Position numbers and translations under genes: made by a program. From the NCBI RefSeq assembly GCF_965216415.1, contig NZ_CBDCFU010000002.1: a DNA stretch of 64,000 nt; one strand, 5' to 3'. The stretch comes from Marivita sp003149565. Lineage in GTDB: Bacteria; Pseudomonadota; Alphaproteobacteria; Rhodobacterales; Rhodobacteraceae. This document shows positions 1-9,093 of this stretch, in pieces; the first letter of the stretch is position 1, and every line of letters begins with the position of its first letter. The notes under the pieces were generated by a model. The model did no database searches and was not told the DNA's origin. It saw only the letters and a program-made list of their open reading frames with translations.

Positions 1-305
1 ATAAATTCGATGCGGATCTCGCCATCGGTGCGTTCTTCCAGATCGCGCGCGAACTCGAGACAACCGGCCCGTTCGATCAGCAGGTTTTGCGGATTGAAGC
101 CAGCTGCGCCGAACTTCAGCGTGTGCTTCGCTTCCTTGGCAAAGCGCTTGTTGTAGGTTGATTCCGCCGCTTTCGCCAGATTTGCCGCAGTCATAACGCC
201 GCCGAATGTTCCCGCCGCCAAAAGCGTCGAACTCATCCCGTAAGTCCCTGCAATTCTGAAGAAATCCCGACGCGAGACTCCCTTGATGCGATCTCCTATT
301 TTCAT
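1..305 (-). CDS. TRAP-type solute-binding protein (DctP family), Tat-exported, partial
   Basis: N-terminal 101 residues of a periplasmic receptor; the rest lies beyond the left edge. The start has a strong GGGAGGAG ribosome site. A twin-arginine motif (SRRDFF, residues 11-16) precedes a hydrophobic alanine-rich stretch and an AKA-type cleavage region near residue 46, so export by Tat is expected. The mature part (KHTLKFGAAGF, then a segment ending GEIRIEF) matches the start of DctP-type receptors. It is divergent from the GMC oxidoreductase at 415, with about 110 bases between starts, suggesting import of a substrate that the oxidoreductase handles. Ligand unknown. Confidence 0.75.
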   Translation of the reverse strand, partial: MKIGDRIKGVSRRDFFRIAGTYGMSSTLLAAGTFGGVMTAANLAKAAESTYNKRFAKEAKHTLKFGAAGFNPQNLLIERAGCLEFARDLEERTDGEIRIEF

Positions 306-414
306 TGCTTCTCCTCCCGTTTTAGCAATTATTGAGACAAATATTTTCAAAAAAGACTAGATTGGCTTTTCCGATCTGCATAGAGTTTTTTGCACCGAGG
401 GGAGGATTTCGTCC

Positions 415-2037
415 GTGGAAGCAGACTATGTGATCGTTGGCGCAGGCTCGGCCGGGTGCGTTCTCGCCAACCGTTTGAGCGCGCGACCGGATGTCAAAGT
501 CGTCCTGCTCGAAGCGGGCGGTCGAGACCTCAACCCGTGGATCCACATCCCCGTCGGCTATTTCAAAACGATGCACAATCCAGCCGTAGACTGGTGCTAC
601 CGCACAGAACCAGACCCAGGCCTTAACGGGCGGCAACTCGACTGGCCGCGTGGCAAAGTACTGGGCGGATCATCCTCCCTTAACGGGCTGCTCTATGTCC
701 GCGGACAACCACAGGATTACGACCGCTGGGCGCAGATGGGCAATCCCGGCTGGTCTTGGGACGACGTGCTTCCGCTGTTCAAACGCTCGGAAAATCAGGA
801 ACGCGGTGCAGACGAATTTCACGGCGACAAAGGCCCGCTATCCGTGTCCAACATGCGCCTCCAGCGCCCCATCTGCGATGCGTGGGTCGAGGCCGCTCAA
901 GCGGCGGGCTATCCTTTCAACCCCGACTACAATGGTGCCACACAGGAAGGCGTTGGCTATTTCCAGCTCACCGCTCGCAAGGGGCGGCGCTGTTCCAGCG
1001 CTGTGGCTTTCCTCAATCCGGCTCGGTCACGCCCGAACCTCAACATCGTGACCCGCGCTGCAGCCAGCCGAATCCTGTTTGATGGCAAACGCGCGACCGG
1101 CGTGGCCTACCGCGATGCGGGCGGAATTGAACACAAGGTCACGGCCCGCGCCGAGGTGATCCTGTCCTCCGGCGCCATAGGCTCTCCGCAACTCTTGATG
1201 GTCTCGGGTATCGGAGAGGCAGATCACCTGCGCGAGCACGGTATCACCGTGCGGCACGAACTGAAAAGCGTCGGCAGGAACATGCAGGACCACCTGCAAG
1301 CCAGGTTGGTCTTCAAGTGCAAGGAGCCGACCCTGAACGACGAAGTCCGCAGCCTGTTTGATCAGGCCCGCATCGCAGTGAGATATGCGCTCAATCGCAG
1401 CGGACCGATGGCGATGGCGGCCAGCCTTGCCACAGGCTTCATGCGTACGGGCGATCATGTCGATACGCCGGATATCCAGTTCCATGTTCAGCCGTGGTCC
1501 GCAGACAGCCCCGGCGCTGGCGTACATCCGTTCTCGGCCTTCACCATGTCAGTCTGCCAACTGCGCCCCGAAAGCCGAGGCTCGATCCGGCTGGCCTCGT
1601 CAGATATGTCGGTCTACCCTAGGATCCACCCCAACTATCTGTCCACCGAAACCGACTGCCGCACCATTGTCGAGGGCATCAAGATCGCCCGCCGGATCGC
1701 CCGGCACGCCCCTCTGACCGACAAAATCTCCGAAGAATACCGGCCCGATGCCTCGCTCGACCTTGACGATTACGACGGCACGCTGAATTGGGCGCGCAAC
1801 AATTCCACCACGATCTATCATCCAACGGGCACCTGCAAAATGGGTCCCGGCGAAGACTCTGTGGTCGACGCCCGGTTGCGCGTGCATGGCATCCACGGGC
1901 TCCGCGTCGCCGATTGTTCGATTATGCCAGAAATCGTGTCTGGCAACACCAACGCGCCCGCGATCATGATCGGAGAAAAAGCGTCGGACATGATCCTTGA
2001 GGACCTGACCGCAGGCAAAACCTTTCGCGCCGCTTGA
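415..2037 (+). CDS. GMC-family FAD-dependent oxidoreductase (choline dehydrogenase-like)
   Basis: 540-residue flavoprotein that oxidises an alcohol. It opens with the dinucleotide-binding motif VGAGSAGCVLANRLS (about residues 8-22) and carries the GMC signature GGSSSLNGLLYVRG near residue 85. The C-terminal active-site region has YHPTGTCKMG (His469) and SGNTNAPAIMIGEKA, whose Asn pair at about 511-513 would complete the usual His-Asn/His pair. Start is GTG at 415 behind GAGGGGAGGA; length is normal for BetA-like enzymes. Choline is not proven as substrate: no betaine aldehyde dehydrogenase or BetI is nearby. It is divergent from a TRAP receptor and convergent with the GntR regulator. Confidence 0.85.
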   Translation: MEADYVIVGAGSAGCVLANRLSARPDVKVVLLEAGGRDLNPWIHIPVGYFKTMHNPAVDWCYRTEPDPGLNGRQLDWPRGKVLGGSSSLNGLLYVRGQPQDYDRWAQMGNPGWSWDDVLPLFKRSENQERGADEFHGDKGPLSVSNMRLQRPICDAWVEAAQAAGYPFNPDYNGATQEGVGYFQLTARKGRRCSSAVAFLNPARSRPNLNIVTRAAASRILFDGKRATGVAYRDAGGIEHKVTARAEVILSSGAIGSPQLLMVSGIGEADHLREHGITVRHELKSVGRNMQDHLQARLVFKCKEPTLNDEVRSLFDQARIAVRYALNRSGPMAMAASLATGFMRTGDHVDTPDIQFHVQPWSADSPGAGVHPFSAFTMSVCQLRPESRGSIRLASSDMSVYPRIHPNYLSTETDCRTIVEGIKIARRIARHAPLTDKISEEYRPDASLDLDDYDGTLNWARNNSTTIYHPTGTCKMGPGEDSVVDARLRVHGIHGLRVADCSIMPEIVSGNTNAPAIMIGEKASDMILEDLTAGKTFRAA

Positions 2038-2318
2038 AACCGGCAAGGCTCAAATCTGAGTCCAGACACGACCCGCGTCGACCTTCACGGGATAGGTTAA
2101 TGCAAGCGCATCCGAGAGCCAGAACGCGTTGGTCGACCGCTATGCTGCAATGGTGCTCGCAATACCGCTTCTAGGCCTTTGCCGACGTTGCAACGACGCG
2201 ATGACCACCACTCGCTGCGATTACACAGTTTTGGGAAGATCTTCCTCGACCCGTCTATCTATTTGCCGGGATCTTTCTGAGACCCCCAGTCACGCGCCGC
2301 CGCTAAAATCCCAGCCAT

Positions 2319-2975
2319 TCAAGCGGCATCGATCTTCAGAGACGACAGGAGATTGTGGAACTTCTCCCCCTGAACCGCCACATGCGCGCGCAGCGCATCA
2401 GCAGCGCGGTCTGCATCGCCGTCTTCAAGAGCGGCAACAATCGCCTCATGCTCGGCCATTGACTGCCGCAGACGCCCCCGCGCACGCAGTTGCATGCGGC
2501 GGAACGGGTGCAATCGCTTGTGCAGGCGTTGGCATTCATTCTCAAGAAAACTGTTGCCCGACTGTTGATAAAGGATCGCGTGGAACCGCTCGTTCTCCCG
2601 AAAATACGCGTCTGCCTCCCGCGCCTTAACTGCCGCGTTGCAGCGTTCATTGGTTGCGTGCAACTCCTCAAGAGCCTCATCGCTGATCCGGCGGGCCGCA
2701 AGTCGGGCACAGACGGCTTCAAGCTCCGCCATCACCTCAAACATCTCCATCAGTTCAACCGGCCCCGGCTGCCTGACAAAGACGCCTCGCCGGGGAATCT
2801 GCTCGACCAGTCCCGATAGCGCGAGTCGCTGCAAAGCCTCTCGCAATGGCGTGCGCGACACATCGAATCGCTGCGCCAGTTGCTGTTCGTCCAGCCGCTC
2901 ACCATCAGCAAATGTGCCGTCCAGAATAAGAGATTCGAGCGCATCAGCGATGTGATCAGAGCGTTTTCTTTCCAT
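2319..2975 (-). CDS. matR: GntR-family regulator with FCD domain, probable malonate regulator
   Basis: 218 residues from the ATG at 2975 (MERKRSDHIADALESLILDG). The N-terminal winged helix contains the GntR pattern RFDVSRTPLREALQRLALSGL; the C-terminal part is an all-helical FCD ligand-binding domain with metal-site-like residues in RENERFHAILYQQSGN and SMAEHEAIVAAL. A longer frame to 3086 exists, but its extra residues run through the operator region and I reject it. It is divergent from the malonate TRAP operon, and the 137-base gap holds three GTATAC-core palindromes, typical of FCD-type operators. Inference: it represses matPQMAB until malonate or a derivative binds. Confidence 0.85.
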   Translation of the reverse strand: MERKRSDHIADALESLILDGTFADGERLDEQQLAQRFDVSRTPLREALQRLALSGLVEQIPRRGVFVRQPGPVELMEMFEVMAELEAVCARLAARRISDEALEELHATNERCNAAVKAREADAYFRENERFHAILYQQSGNSFLENECQRLHKRLHPFRRMQLRARGRLRQSMAEHEAIVAALEDGDADRAADALRAHVAVQGEKFHNLLSSLKIDAA

Positions 2976-2981
2976 AGTAAA

Positions 2982-2989
2982 TGTATACA
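2982..2989. promoter_or_regulatory. Candidate MatR half-operator 1
   Basis: TGTATACA, an 8-bp perfect palindrome just upstream of the matR start codon. It shares the GTATAC core of the larger palindrome at 3018-3035 and lies 41 bases from it, about four helical turns, suggesting autoregulation. Confidence 0.45.
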
Positions 2990-3017
2990 CAGGTATATTA
3001 TGCGGAACAATATTGAA

Positions 3018-3035
3018 TTTCTTGTATACAAGAAA
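3018..3035. promoter_or_regulatory. Main operator of the matR-matP region
   Basis: TTTCTTGTATACAAGAAA is an 18-bp perfect palindrome with the TTGTATACAA core known for several FCD-type GntR regulators. It ends one base before a TTGACC hexamer at 3037-3042 that could be the -35 box of the matP promoter (17-base spacer, weak -10 AACATT at 3060-3065). Confidence 0.7.
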
Positions 3036-3067
3036 CTTGACCCAAGGACACATTGCTGCAACATTCC

Positions 3068-3073
3068 GTATAC
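3068..3073. promoter_or_regulatory. Candidate MatR half-operator 3
   Basis: A third GTATAC core 44 bases from the central one, placed just after the candidate -10 element, where binding would block transcription start. Only six bases are symmetric, so this is the weakest of the three sites. Confidence 0.35.
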
Positions 3074-3112
3074 CAAACGGTGCCATCGGCGCCGTGATAG
3101 GGAGGAAAAACC

Positions 3113-4096
3113 ATGAAGTTTAAATCAATCGCTGCAGCCGCAGCGCTGTCCGTCTTTGCATTCGGCGCACAGGCCCAACAGGAACTGCGCGTGTCGCACC
3201 AGTGGTCCGAAGGCGACATCCGCCACAAAGTCGCGCAAATGGTCGCTGACGAGGTTGCCGCAGCCGATGTGGGCCTGGACATCAAGATTTTCCCAAGCCA
3301 GTCGCTCTTCAAGGCGCGTGAACAGTACAAGCCCCTGTCCCGTGGTCAGGTGGATATGATCGTGTTCCCGCTGTCCTACGCCGGCGGCCTTCGCAATGCC
3401 TACAACCTGACCCTGATGCCCGGCTTGGTTAAGAACCACGATCACGCGGCGCGCCTGAACGAAAGCGCGTTTATGGACGAAATCGAAAAGATCATGGCAG
3501 AAGACGACGTCATGGTCCTGGTCCATGGCTACCTCGCGGGTGGCTTTGCGGGCAAAGAAAAGTGCATCACCGCACCCGAGGACGTGCAGGGCCTGCAAAC
3601 CCGCGCAGCCGGCAAAGCATTCGAACAAATGCTCGCAGGTGCAGGTGCATCGATCGCTTCGATGTCGTCGGCCGAGATCTATAACGCGATGCAGACAGGT
3701 GTTCTGGACGCAGCCAACACCTCATCGTCGTCATTTGTCAGCTACCGCATCTACGAACAGGTAGCCTGCTTCACTCCTGCGGGCGATTACGCGCTTTGGT
3801 TCATGTATCAGCCGATGATGATGAACAAATCCGTGTTCGATGGCCTTACCGAAGAACAGCAGACCGCCCTGATGGATGCAGCGGCCAAAGCCGAGGCTTT
3901 CTATCTTGAGGAAGCCAAGAAAGAAGACGGCGCGGCGCGTGACACCTTCGCCAAGAACGGTGTCGAGATTGCTGAAATGACCGCCGAAGAATTCGACGCA
4001 TGGCGCGCTATCGCACAGGAAACGGCCTATAAGGCCTTCCTCGAAGGCTCGCCAGAAGGTCAAAAGCTTCTGGACCTAGCACTCGCCGTCGAGTGA
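3113..4096 (+). CDS. matP: TRAP transporter substrate-binding protein, probably malonate receptor
   Basis: 327-residue DctP-family receptor. A Sec signal peptide (MKFKSIAAAAALSVFAFGAQA) is followed by a mature start QQELRVSHQWSEGD. The FPSQSLFKAREQY and RAAGKAFEQMLAGAGA segments fit the conserved parts of the fold, including the arginine region (QTRAAGK) that contacts carboxylate ligands. Ribosome site GGGAGGAAAAACC precedes the ATG. It is first in a run with DctQ, DctM, malonyl-CoA decarboxylase and malonyl-CoA synthetase, which is the basis for assigning malonate, as in the MatPQM system of rhizobia. Ligand identity is inferred from context. Confidence 0.87.
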   Translation: MKFKSIAAAAALSVFAFGAQAQQELRVSHQWSEGDIRHKVAQMVADEVAAADVGLDIKIFPSQSLFKAREQYKPLSRGQVDMIVFPLSYAGGLRNAYNLTLMPGLVKNHDHAARLNESAFMDEIEKIMAEDDVMVLVHGYLAGGFAGKEKCITAPEDVQGLQTRAAGKAFEQMLAGAGASIASMSSAEIYNAMQTGVLDAANTSSSSFVSYRIYEQVACFTPAGDYALWFMYQPMMMNKSVFDGLTEEQQTALMDAAAKAEAFYLEEAKKEDGAARDTFAKNGVEIAEMTAEEFDAWRAIAQETAYKAFLEGSPEGQKLLDLALAVE

Positions 4097-4162
4097 TCAC
4101 TAGGCCGGGCATGCTTTGGCATGTCCGGCCATCCCAAAACCTTCCAAACCTAAGAGGCCGAG

Positions 4163-4747
4163 ATGTCCGGCTCGTCACATTCCCAAGTCACCGCACCCCA
4201 CGGTGGCAACCCCGTTCTGCGCGCCATCGGATGGCTGAGCCAAGCGTCCGGCGTCATCGCAGCGCTGTTGATCGTCGCTTCCGTGCTCGTCACCTGCCAA
4301 ATGATTTTCATCCGCTTTGTGCTTAATGGGTCCACAATCTGGCAGACCGAAGGCGTGACCTACATGATGATCGGAGCAACGATGCTCGGTCTGCCTTACG
4401 TGCAATACCTGCGCGGTCACGTGAATGTAGACCTGTTGCCTTTGATGCTCCCCAGCGCTGCGCGCAAAGCCCTTGCGTTTCTTGTCCTTGGCCTGACGCT
4501 CGCCATCGCAGGCGGAATGCTGTGGCACGGATATCTGTTCTGGCACGAGGCGTGGGATTGGGGCGAGACGTCCAACACGCCGTGGAACCCGAAGCTTTGG
4601 GTCCCCTACGTCGCCCTCCCCCTTGGGTTTGGTCTCTACGCACTGCAGCTCACTGCTGATTTCGTCGCAATGACGCTGAAAATCGAAGAACCCTTTGGCC
4701 TCAGCGCCGAAGCCACATTGACCGATATTGCAGAAAGGGCCGACTGA
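4163..4747 (+). CDS. matQ: TRAP transporter small membrane subunit (DctQ family)
   Basis: 194 residues with four predicted membrane segments (about 30-52, 68-90, 105-128 and 148-170), the DctQ topology. The segment MIFIRFVLNGSTIWQTEGVTYMM contains the family's conserved polar and acidic residues after the first helix. AGAGG precedes the ATG. Its stop overlaps the next start (TGATG), implying translational coupling with the large subunit. Functions as the partner subunit of the malonate importer in the inner membrane. Confidence 0.87.
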   Translation: MSGSSHSQVTAPHGGNPVLRAIGWLSQASGVIAALLIVASVLVTCQMIFIRFVLNGSTIWQTEGVTYMMIGATMLGLPYVQYLRGHVNVDLLPLMLPSAARKALAFLVLGLTLAIAGGMLWHGYLFWHEAWDWGETSNTPWNPKLWVPYVALPLGFGLYALQLTADFVAMTLKIEEPFGLSAEATLTDIAERAD

Positions 4748-6063
4748 TGGATCCGCTCACACTAGGCTCTTTGGTCGCAATCGTGACCGTGGGCGTGCTC
4801 TTTTCCGGCATCTCAGTGGCCGCAGGGCTGCTGGTCGTCTCAGCCGGCTTTCTGATCGTGTTTGATGGTATGAGTTCGCTCAGCCTGATGCCCGAGATCT
4901 TCTTTGGCAAACTCAATAACTTTGCGCTTCTGTCGATCCCGATGTTCATCATCATGGGCGCCGCCATCGCATCCACCCGCGCTGGTGCTGATCTCTATGA
5001 GGCGCTGGAACGTTGGCTGACACGTGTACCCGGCGGACTGGTTGTGTCCAACCTCGGTGCCTGTGCACTCTTCTCCGCGATGTCTGGCTCCAGCCCCGCA
5101 ACCTGCGCGGCCATCGGCAAAATGGGCATCCCCGAGATGCGCAAACGCGGCTATCCCGATGCGGTCGCCGCAGGTTCAATCGCCGCAGGCGGGACCCTCG
5201 GCATCCTGATCCCGCCTTCCGTGACAATGATCGTGTACGGGATCGCCACCGAGACCTCGATCGGACGACTGTTTCTTGCAGGAGTCGTACCTGGCCTCAT
5301 GCTGGTTGGCCTGTTCATGCTGTGGTCTCTTTATTCCACCTGGAAATCCGGCGACGCCAATGTTCTGCGCGCGACGCAATACACATGGAAGCAGCGCTTC
5401 GAGATCCTGCCCCGCGTCCTGCCGTTTATCGCGATCATTCTCGGCGTGCTCTACGCCATGTATGGCGGCATCGCCACGCCGTCCGAGACCGCAGCAGTCG
5501 GCGCTCTGCTCTGCCTCGTGATTGCCATGGTGATCTACAAACTGTGGAGTCCCTCGAAGATCTGGGAAGTGCTGCGCGACAGCACCAAGGAATCCGTGAT
5601 GATCCTTTTCATCATCGGTGCTGCGGGTGTGTTCAGCTACATGCTGTCCTCGCTCTTCATCACCCAATCGATTGCCGAATGGATCGGCTCGCTGGACGTG
5701 AACCGCTGGGTGCTGATGGGGATGATCAACCTCTTCCTGCTGGTCGCGGGATTCTTCCTGCCACCCGTCGCCGTCATCTTGATGGCCGCACCGATCCTGC
5801 TGCCGATCATCACGACCGCCGGGTTCGACCCGATCTGGTTCGCGGTGGTGTTGACAATCAACATGGAGATCGGGCTGATTTCGCCGCCCGTGGGTCTGAA
5901 CCTGTATGTCATCAATGGCATCGCGCCTGACATCAAGCTCAAGACAATCCTGGTCGGCTCCCTGCCCTATGTCGCCTGCATGGTGGTGGCGATCATCTTG
6001 CTGTGCCTCTTCCCCGGTCTGGCACTGTGGTTGCCTGATCTGATCATGGGACAAGCGCTATGA
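4747..6063 (+). CDS. matM: TRAP transporter large membrane subunit (DctM family)
   Basis: 438-residue permease with about a dozen hydrophobic segments. Typical DctM signatures are present: LLSIPMFIIMGAAIA, SAMSGSSPATCAAIGKMGIPEM and AAGGTLGILIPPSVTMIVYG, with a matching second-half repeat LISPPVGLNLYVINGIA. It carries the sodium-coupled solute path of the transporter. Its stop overlaps the start of the malonyl-CoA decarboxylase gene (ATGA), so transporter and enzymes form one translationally coupled unit. Confidence 0.9.
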   Translation: MDPLTLGSLVAIVTVGVLFSGISVAAGLLVVSAGFLIVFDGMSSLSLMPEIFFGKLNNFALLSIPMFIIMGAAIASTRAGADLYEALERWLTRVPGGLVVSNLGACALFSAMSGSSPATCAAIGKMGIPEMRKRGYPDAVAAGSIAAGGTLGILIPPSVTMIVYGIATETSIGRLFLAGVVPGLMLVGLFMLWSLYSTWKSGDANVLRATQYTWKQRFEILPRVLPFIAIILGVLYAMYGGIATPSETAAVGALLCLVIAMVIYKLWSPSKIWEVLRDSTKESVMILFIIGAAGVFSYMLSSLFITQSIAEWIGSLDVNRWVLMGMINLFLLVAGFFLPPVAVILMAAPILLPIITTAGFDPIWFAVVLTINMEIGLISPPVGLNLYVINGIAPDIKLKTILVGSLPYVACMVVAIILLCLFPGLALWLPDLIMGQAL

Positions 6064-7310
6064 CGCTGCTCGCAGACCTCCTCTCGACCGTTTTCGAACG
6101 GCGCTACGACCGCCTCGGATGGCGACGCGTCGCAGACGACCGCCCCTTTGAAGCCATGACAATGGACTTGATGGGAGCAACCGGAGAAGTGTCCGGCGTC
6201 ACAGTGGCCCGGAGTATCCTGGATCGCTTTGCCGCCGCGGAAGACGCTGAAAAACTCGGCTTCTTCCGCCATTTGGCAGAAGACATGACCATCAGCCCAT
6301 CTGCTGTCCGAGACGCTTTGTCGGCCTATGAGAGCGGTCAGACGAAGAGCAGCTACCGCTCCTTCATGGTAGCGGCCGAGCCGCCCCGGCAGGAGTTGAT
6401 CCGCCGCCTTAATCAAGTGCCCGGCGCAACCAAGGCCTTGGTCGCAATGCGCGCCGACCTGCTCAGACTGGGTCGGGGAGAGGCAGCCCTGGAAGCGCTG
6501 GACATCGATTTCAGGCACCTCTTCATGAGTTGGTTCAATCGGGGATTCCTCGTGCTGCGCCCGATCAATTGGGAAAGCCCGGCGCACATCCTTGAAAAGA
6601 TCATCGCTTACGAGGCTGTACATGCCATCGACAGCTGGGACGATCTGCGACGTCGTCTGCAACCAGCGGATCGACGGTGTTTCGCGTTCTTCCACCCGGC
6701 CATGCCAGACGAGCCTTTGATCTTTGTCGAGGTGGCGCTGACAAACGGCGTGCCCAGCTCTGTGCAGAACTTGCTTATAGAAGACCGCGCACCACTGGCG
6801 GCCGAGGATGCCGACACAGCCACGTTCTACTCGATTTCGAATTGTCAGGCAGGGTTGGCCAGCATCTCGTTCGGCAACTCCCTGATCAAACAGGTGGCCG
6901 CCGATCTTTCCGCCGAACTGGGCGGGCTGAAAACCTTTGTCACCCTCTCGCCCATCCCCGGCTTTTCGCACTGGCTGGAGGAAGAAACAGGCTCTGAGGA
7001 CACCCCAGATCCAGACCGGCTCAAGGCGCTTGCTGCGCGCTACCTGACCAAGGCAAAACGCGGAGATGGCCTGCCGCTCGACCCTGTCGCACGCTTCCAC
7101 CTCGGAAACGGTGCAGAGGTTTTCAAGCTCCACACGCAGGCTGACACCTCAGACAAAGGCATGCGCCAGTCGCGCGGTGTCATGGTCAATTATCTCTACA
7201 ATCTCGACCGCGTCTCGCGAAACCATGAGCGGTTCGCATCCACGCATGAAATCGCTATGTCGTCTGAAATTCGCGCGCTCAGCAGCGCTGCAGAAAAGTT
7301 CAGCGCTTAG
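6060..7310 (+). CDS. matA: Malonyl-CoA decarboxylase
   Basis: 416 residues, the usual bacterial length. An N-terminal all-helical domain is followed by a GNAT-like catalytic domain containing HPAMPDEPLIFVEVAL, the TLSPIPGFSHWLE segment and RFHLGNGAEVFKLH; the serine of the second and histidine of the third correspond to the catalytic pair in this family. It converts malonyl-CoA to acetyl-CoA and CO2. It overlaps the upstream transporter gene by 4 bases and lies 9 bases before the synthetase. Confidence 0.93.
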   Translation: MTLLADLLSTVFERRYDRLGWRRVADDRPFEAMTMDLMGATGEVSGVTVARSILDRFAAAEDAEKLGFFRHLAEDMTISPSAVRDALSAYESGQTKSSYRSFMVAAEPPRQELIRRLNQVPGATKALVAMRADLLRLGRGEAALEALDIDFRHLFMSWFNRGFLVLRPINWESPAHILEKIIAYEAVHAIDSWDDLRRRLQPADRRCFAFFHPAMPDEPLIFVEVALTNGVPSSVQNLLIEDRAPLAAEDADTATFYSISNCQAGLASISFGNSLIKQVAADLSAELGGLKTFVTLSPIPGFSHWLEEETGSEDTPDPDRLKALAARYLTKAKRGDGLPLDPVARFHLGNGAEVFKLHTQADTSDKGMRQSRGVMVNYLYNLDRVSRNHERFASTHEIAMSSEIRALSSAAEKFSA

Positions 7311-7319
7311 GAGGCCCTG

Positions 7320-8843
7320 ATGGCAAACCCACTTTACGACACATTGCTCGGCGTCCACCAAGGAAGCGACGCATCCTTCCTGCATCTTCAGGACGGCACA
7401 ACATGGAGCTATGACGACTTTCTGCGCAAGGTCGCACAGTTTGCCCATGCCATCACCGCTGAAGGCGTGGTTGCTGGCGACCGGATTGCGGCCCAGATCG
7501 AGAAGTCGCCTGAAGCTCTGGCACTCTACGGGGCCTGCGTTCAGGCGGGCGTCGTGTTTCTCCCGCTCAATACGGGCTACACGGTTGATGAGCTGAGCTA
7601 CTTCATCGAAAACAGCGGCGCAAAACTGGTGCTGTGCGATGCCGCAAACCTGGATGAACTGACGCCCGTGGCGGCGAAATACGGCGCTCGTATTGCGACA
7701 TTGAACAGCGATGGCAGCGGCACCCTAAGCGATGCTGCCGGAGCGATGTCCGACCAGTTCGACACCGTCGAGCGTCGCGCAGACGATCTTGCGGCCTTTC
7801 TTTATACCTCGGGCACGACAGGCCGCTCCAAAGGCGCGATGCTCACACAGAACAATCTTCTCTCCAACGCCCAAACCCTTGCCGAATATTGGCAATTCAC
7901 ATCCGACGATGTGCTGCTGCACGCGCTGCCGATCTTTCACACGCACGGGCTGTTCGTTGCGACAAATGTGGTCCTGGCTTCGGGCGGCGCGATGATCTTC
8001 CTGCCAAAATTCAATCTTGATGTGATGATTGACCGACTGCCACAGGCCACGACGCTGATGGGCGTACCCACATTCTACACCCGGCTGCTTGGCGATGAGC
8101 GCTTCACCCGCGACCTGACCAAGCACATGCGGCTCTTCGTGTCAGGCAGTGCCCCGCTTCTCGCCGAAACGCATGTCGCCTTCGAGGCGCGCACGGGGCA
8201 CCGCATCCTTGAACGCTACGGGATGACGGAAACCAACATGAACACGTCAAATCCCTATGACGGCGAGCGCCGCGCGGGAACCGTCGGCTTCCCCCTGCCG
8301 GGTATCGAGCTCAAGATCACGGACCCGGCCACCGGCGAAACCCTGCCACAAGGGGAGATTGGCCAGATCGAGGTGCGCGGTCCGAACGTCTTCAAGGGAT
8401 ATTGGCAAATGCCCGAGAAAACCGCCGAAGAACTCCGCGCAGACGGATTTTTCATAACCGGCGATCTCGGCCAGATTGACGCGGATGGCTATGTGCAAAT
8501 CGTCGGGCGCGACAAGGACCTCATCATTTCCGGTGGCTACAACATCTACCCCAAGGAAATCGAATTGATCCTTGACGACCAGCCCGGCGTTTTGGAAAGC
8601 GCAGTGATCGGCGTGCCGCATCCCGATTTCGGCGAGACCGTACTGGGCCTGATTGTCCCCCAAAAAGGCGCAACACCCGATCTCGATGCCATCGCAGCAC
8701 AAGCCAGCACCTCGCTCGCCCGCTTCAAACATCCACGGAAACTGTTGCTGATCGACGAGTTGCCAAGAAACACGATGGGCAAGGTCCAGAAAAACGTCTT
8801 GCGCCAAACCTACGCGGACATGTTCCAGGTGACATCGGCATAA
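7320..8843 (+). CDS. matB: Malonyl-CoA synthetase (acyl-AMP ligase)
   Basis: 507-residue member of the ANL adenylate-forming superfamily. Clear motifs are the P-loop-like YTSGTTGRSKGAMLTQNN, ERYGMTETNMN, FFITGDLGQID and the C-terminal lysine motif LPRNTMGKVQKNVLR. It ligates malonate to CoA with ATP. An AGGAGGCCCTG ribosome site sits immediately after the decarboxylase stop. Last gene of the malonate run; I see no obvious intrinsic terminator directly downstream. Confidence 0.93.
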   Translation: MANPLYDTLLGVHQGSDASFLHLQDGTTWSYDDFLRKVAQFAHAITAEGVVAGDRIAAQIEKSPEALALYGACVQAGVVFLPLNTGYTVDELSYFIENSGAKLVLCDAANLDELTPVAAKYGARIATLNSDGSGTLSDAAGAMSDQFDTVERRADDLAAFLYTSGTTGRSKGAMLTQNNLLSNAQTLAEYWQFTSDDVLLHALPIFHTHGLFVATNVVLASGGAMIFLPKFNLDVMIDRLPQATTLMGVPTFYTRLLGDERFTRDLTKHMRLFVSGSAPLLAETHVAFEARTGHRILERYGMTETNMNTSNPYDGERRAGTVGFPLPGIELKITDPATGETLPQGEIGQIEVRGPNVFKGYWQMPEKTAEELRADGFFITGDLGQIDADGYVQIVGRDKDLIISGGYNIYPKEIELILDDQPGVLESAVIGVPHPDFGETVLGLIVPQKGATPDLDAIAAQASTSLARFKHPRKLLLIDELPRNTMGKVQKNVLRQTYADMFQVTSA

Positions 8844-9093
8844 ATCCTGTGCAACGCATTCAAAGCCTGCCGCCGAGAATGCGTCAGGCACCCACCACGG
8901 CCAGAACACATGGCAGGGCTTACAAAGCGTCAAGGATCGCGGGCTGTGTGGTGCCCACTACCCATTGCCTACCGCTCGCCGGCGACTTCGATCGTTGCAC
9001 TGCAGCCTGCCGAACCGGCCGTTCGCCGCATGCGCAAAATCATGATAGGATCGAACTCACGGTCTGCGGGACGAAGAAAACGCGCCCCTACCG

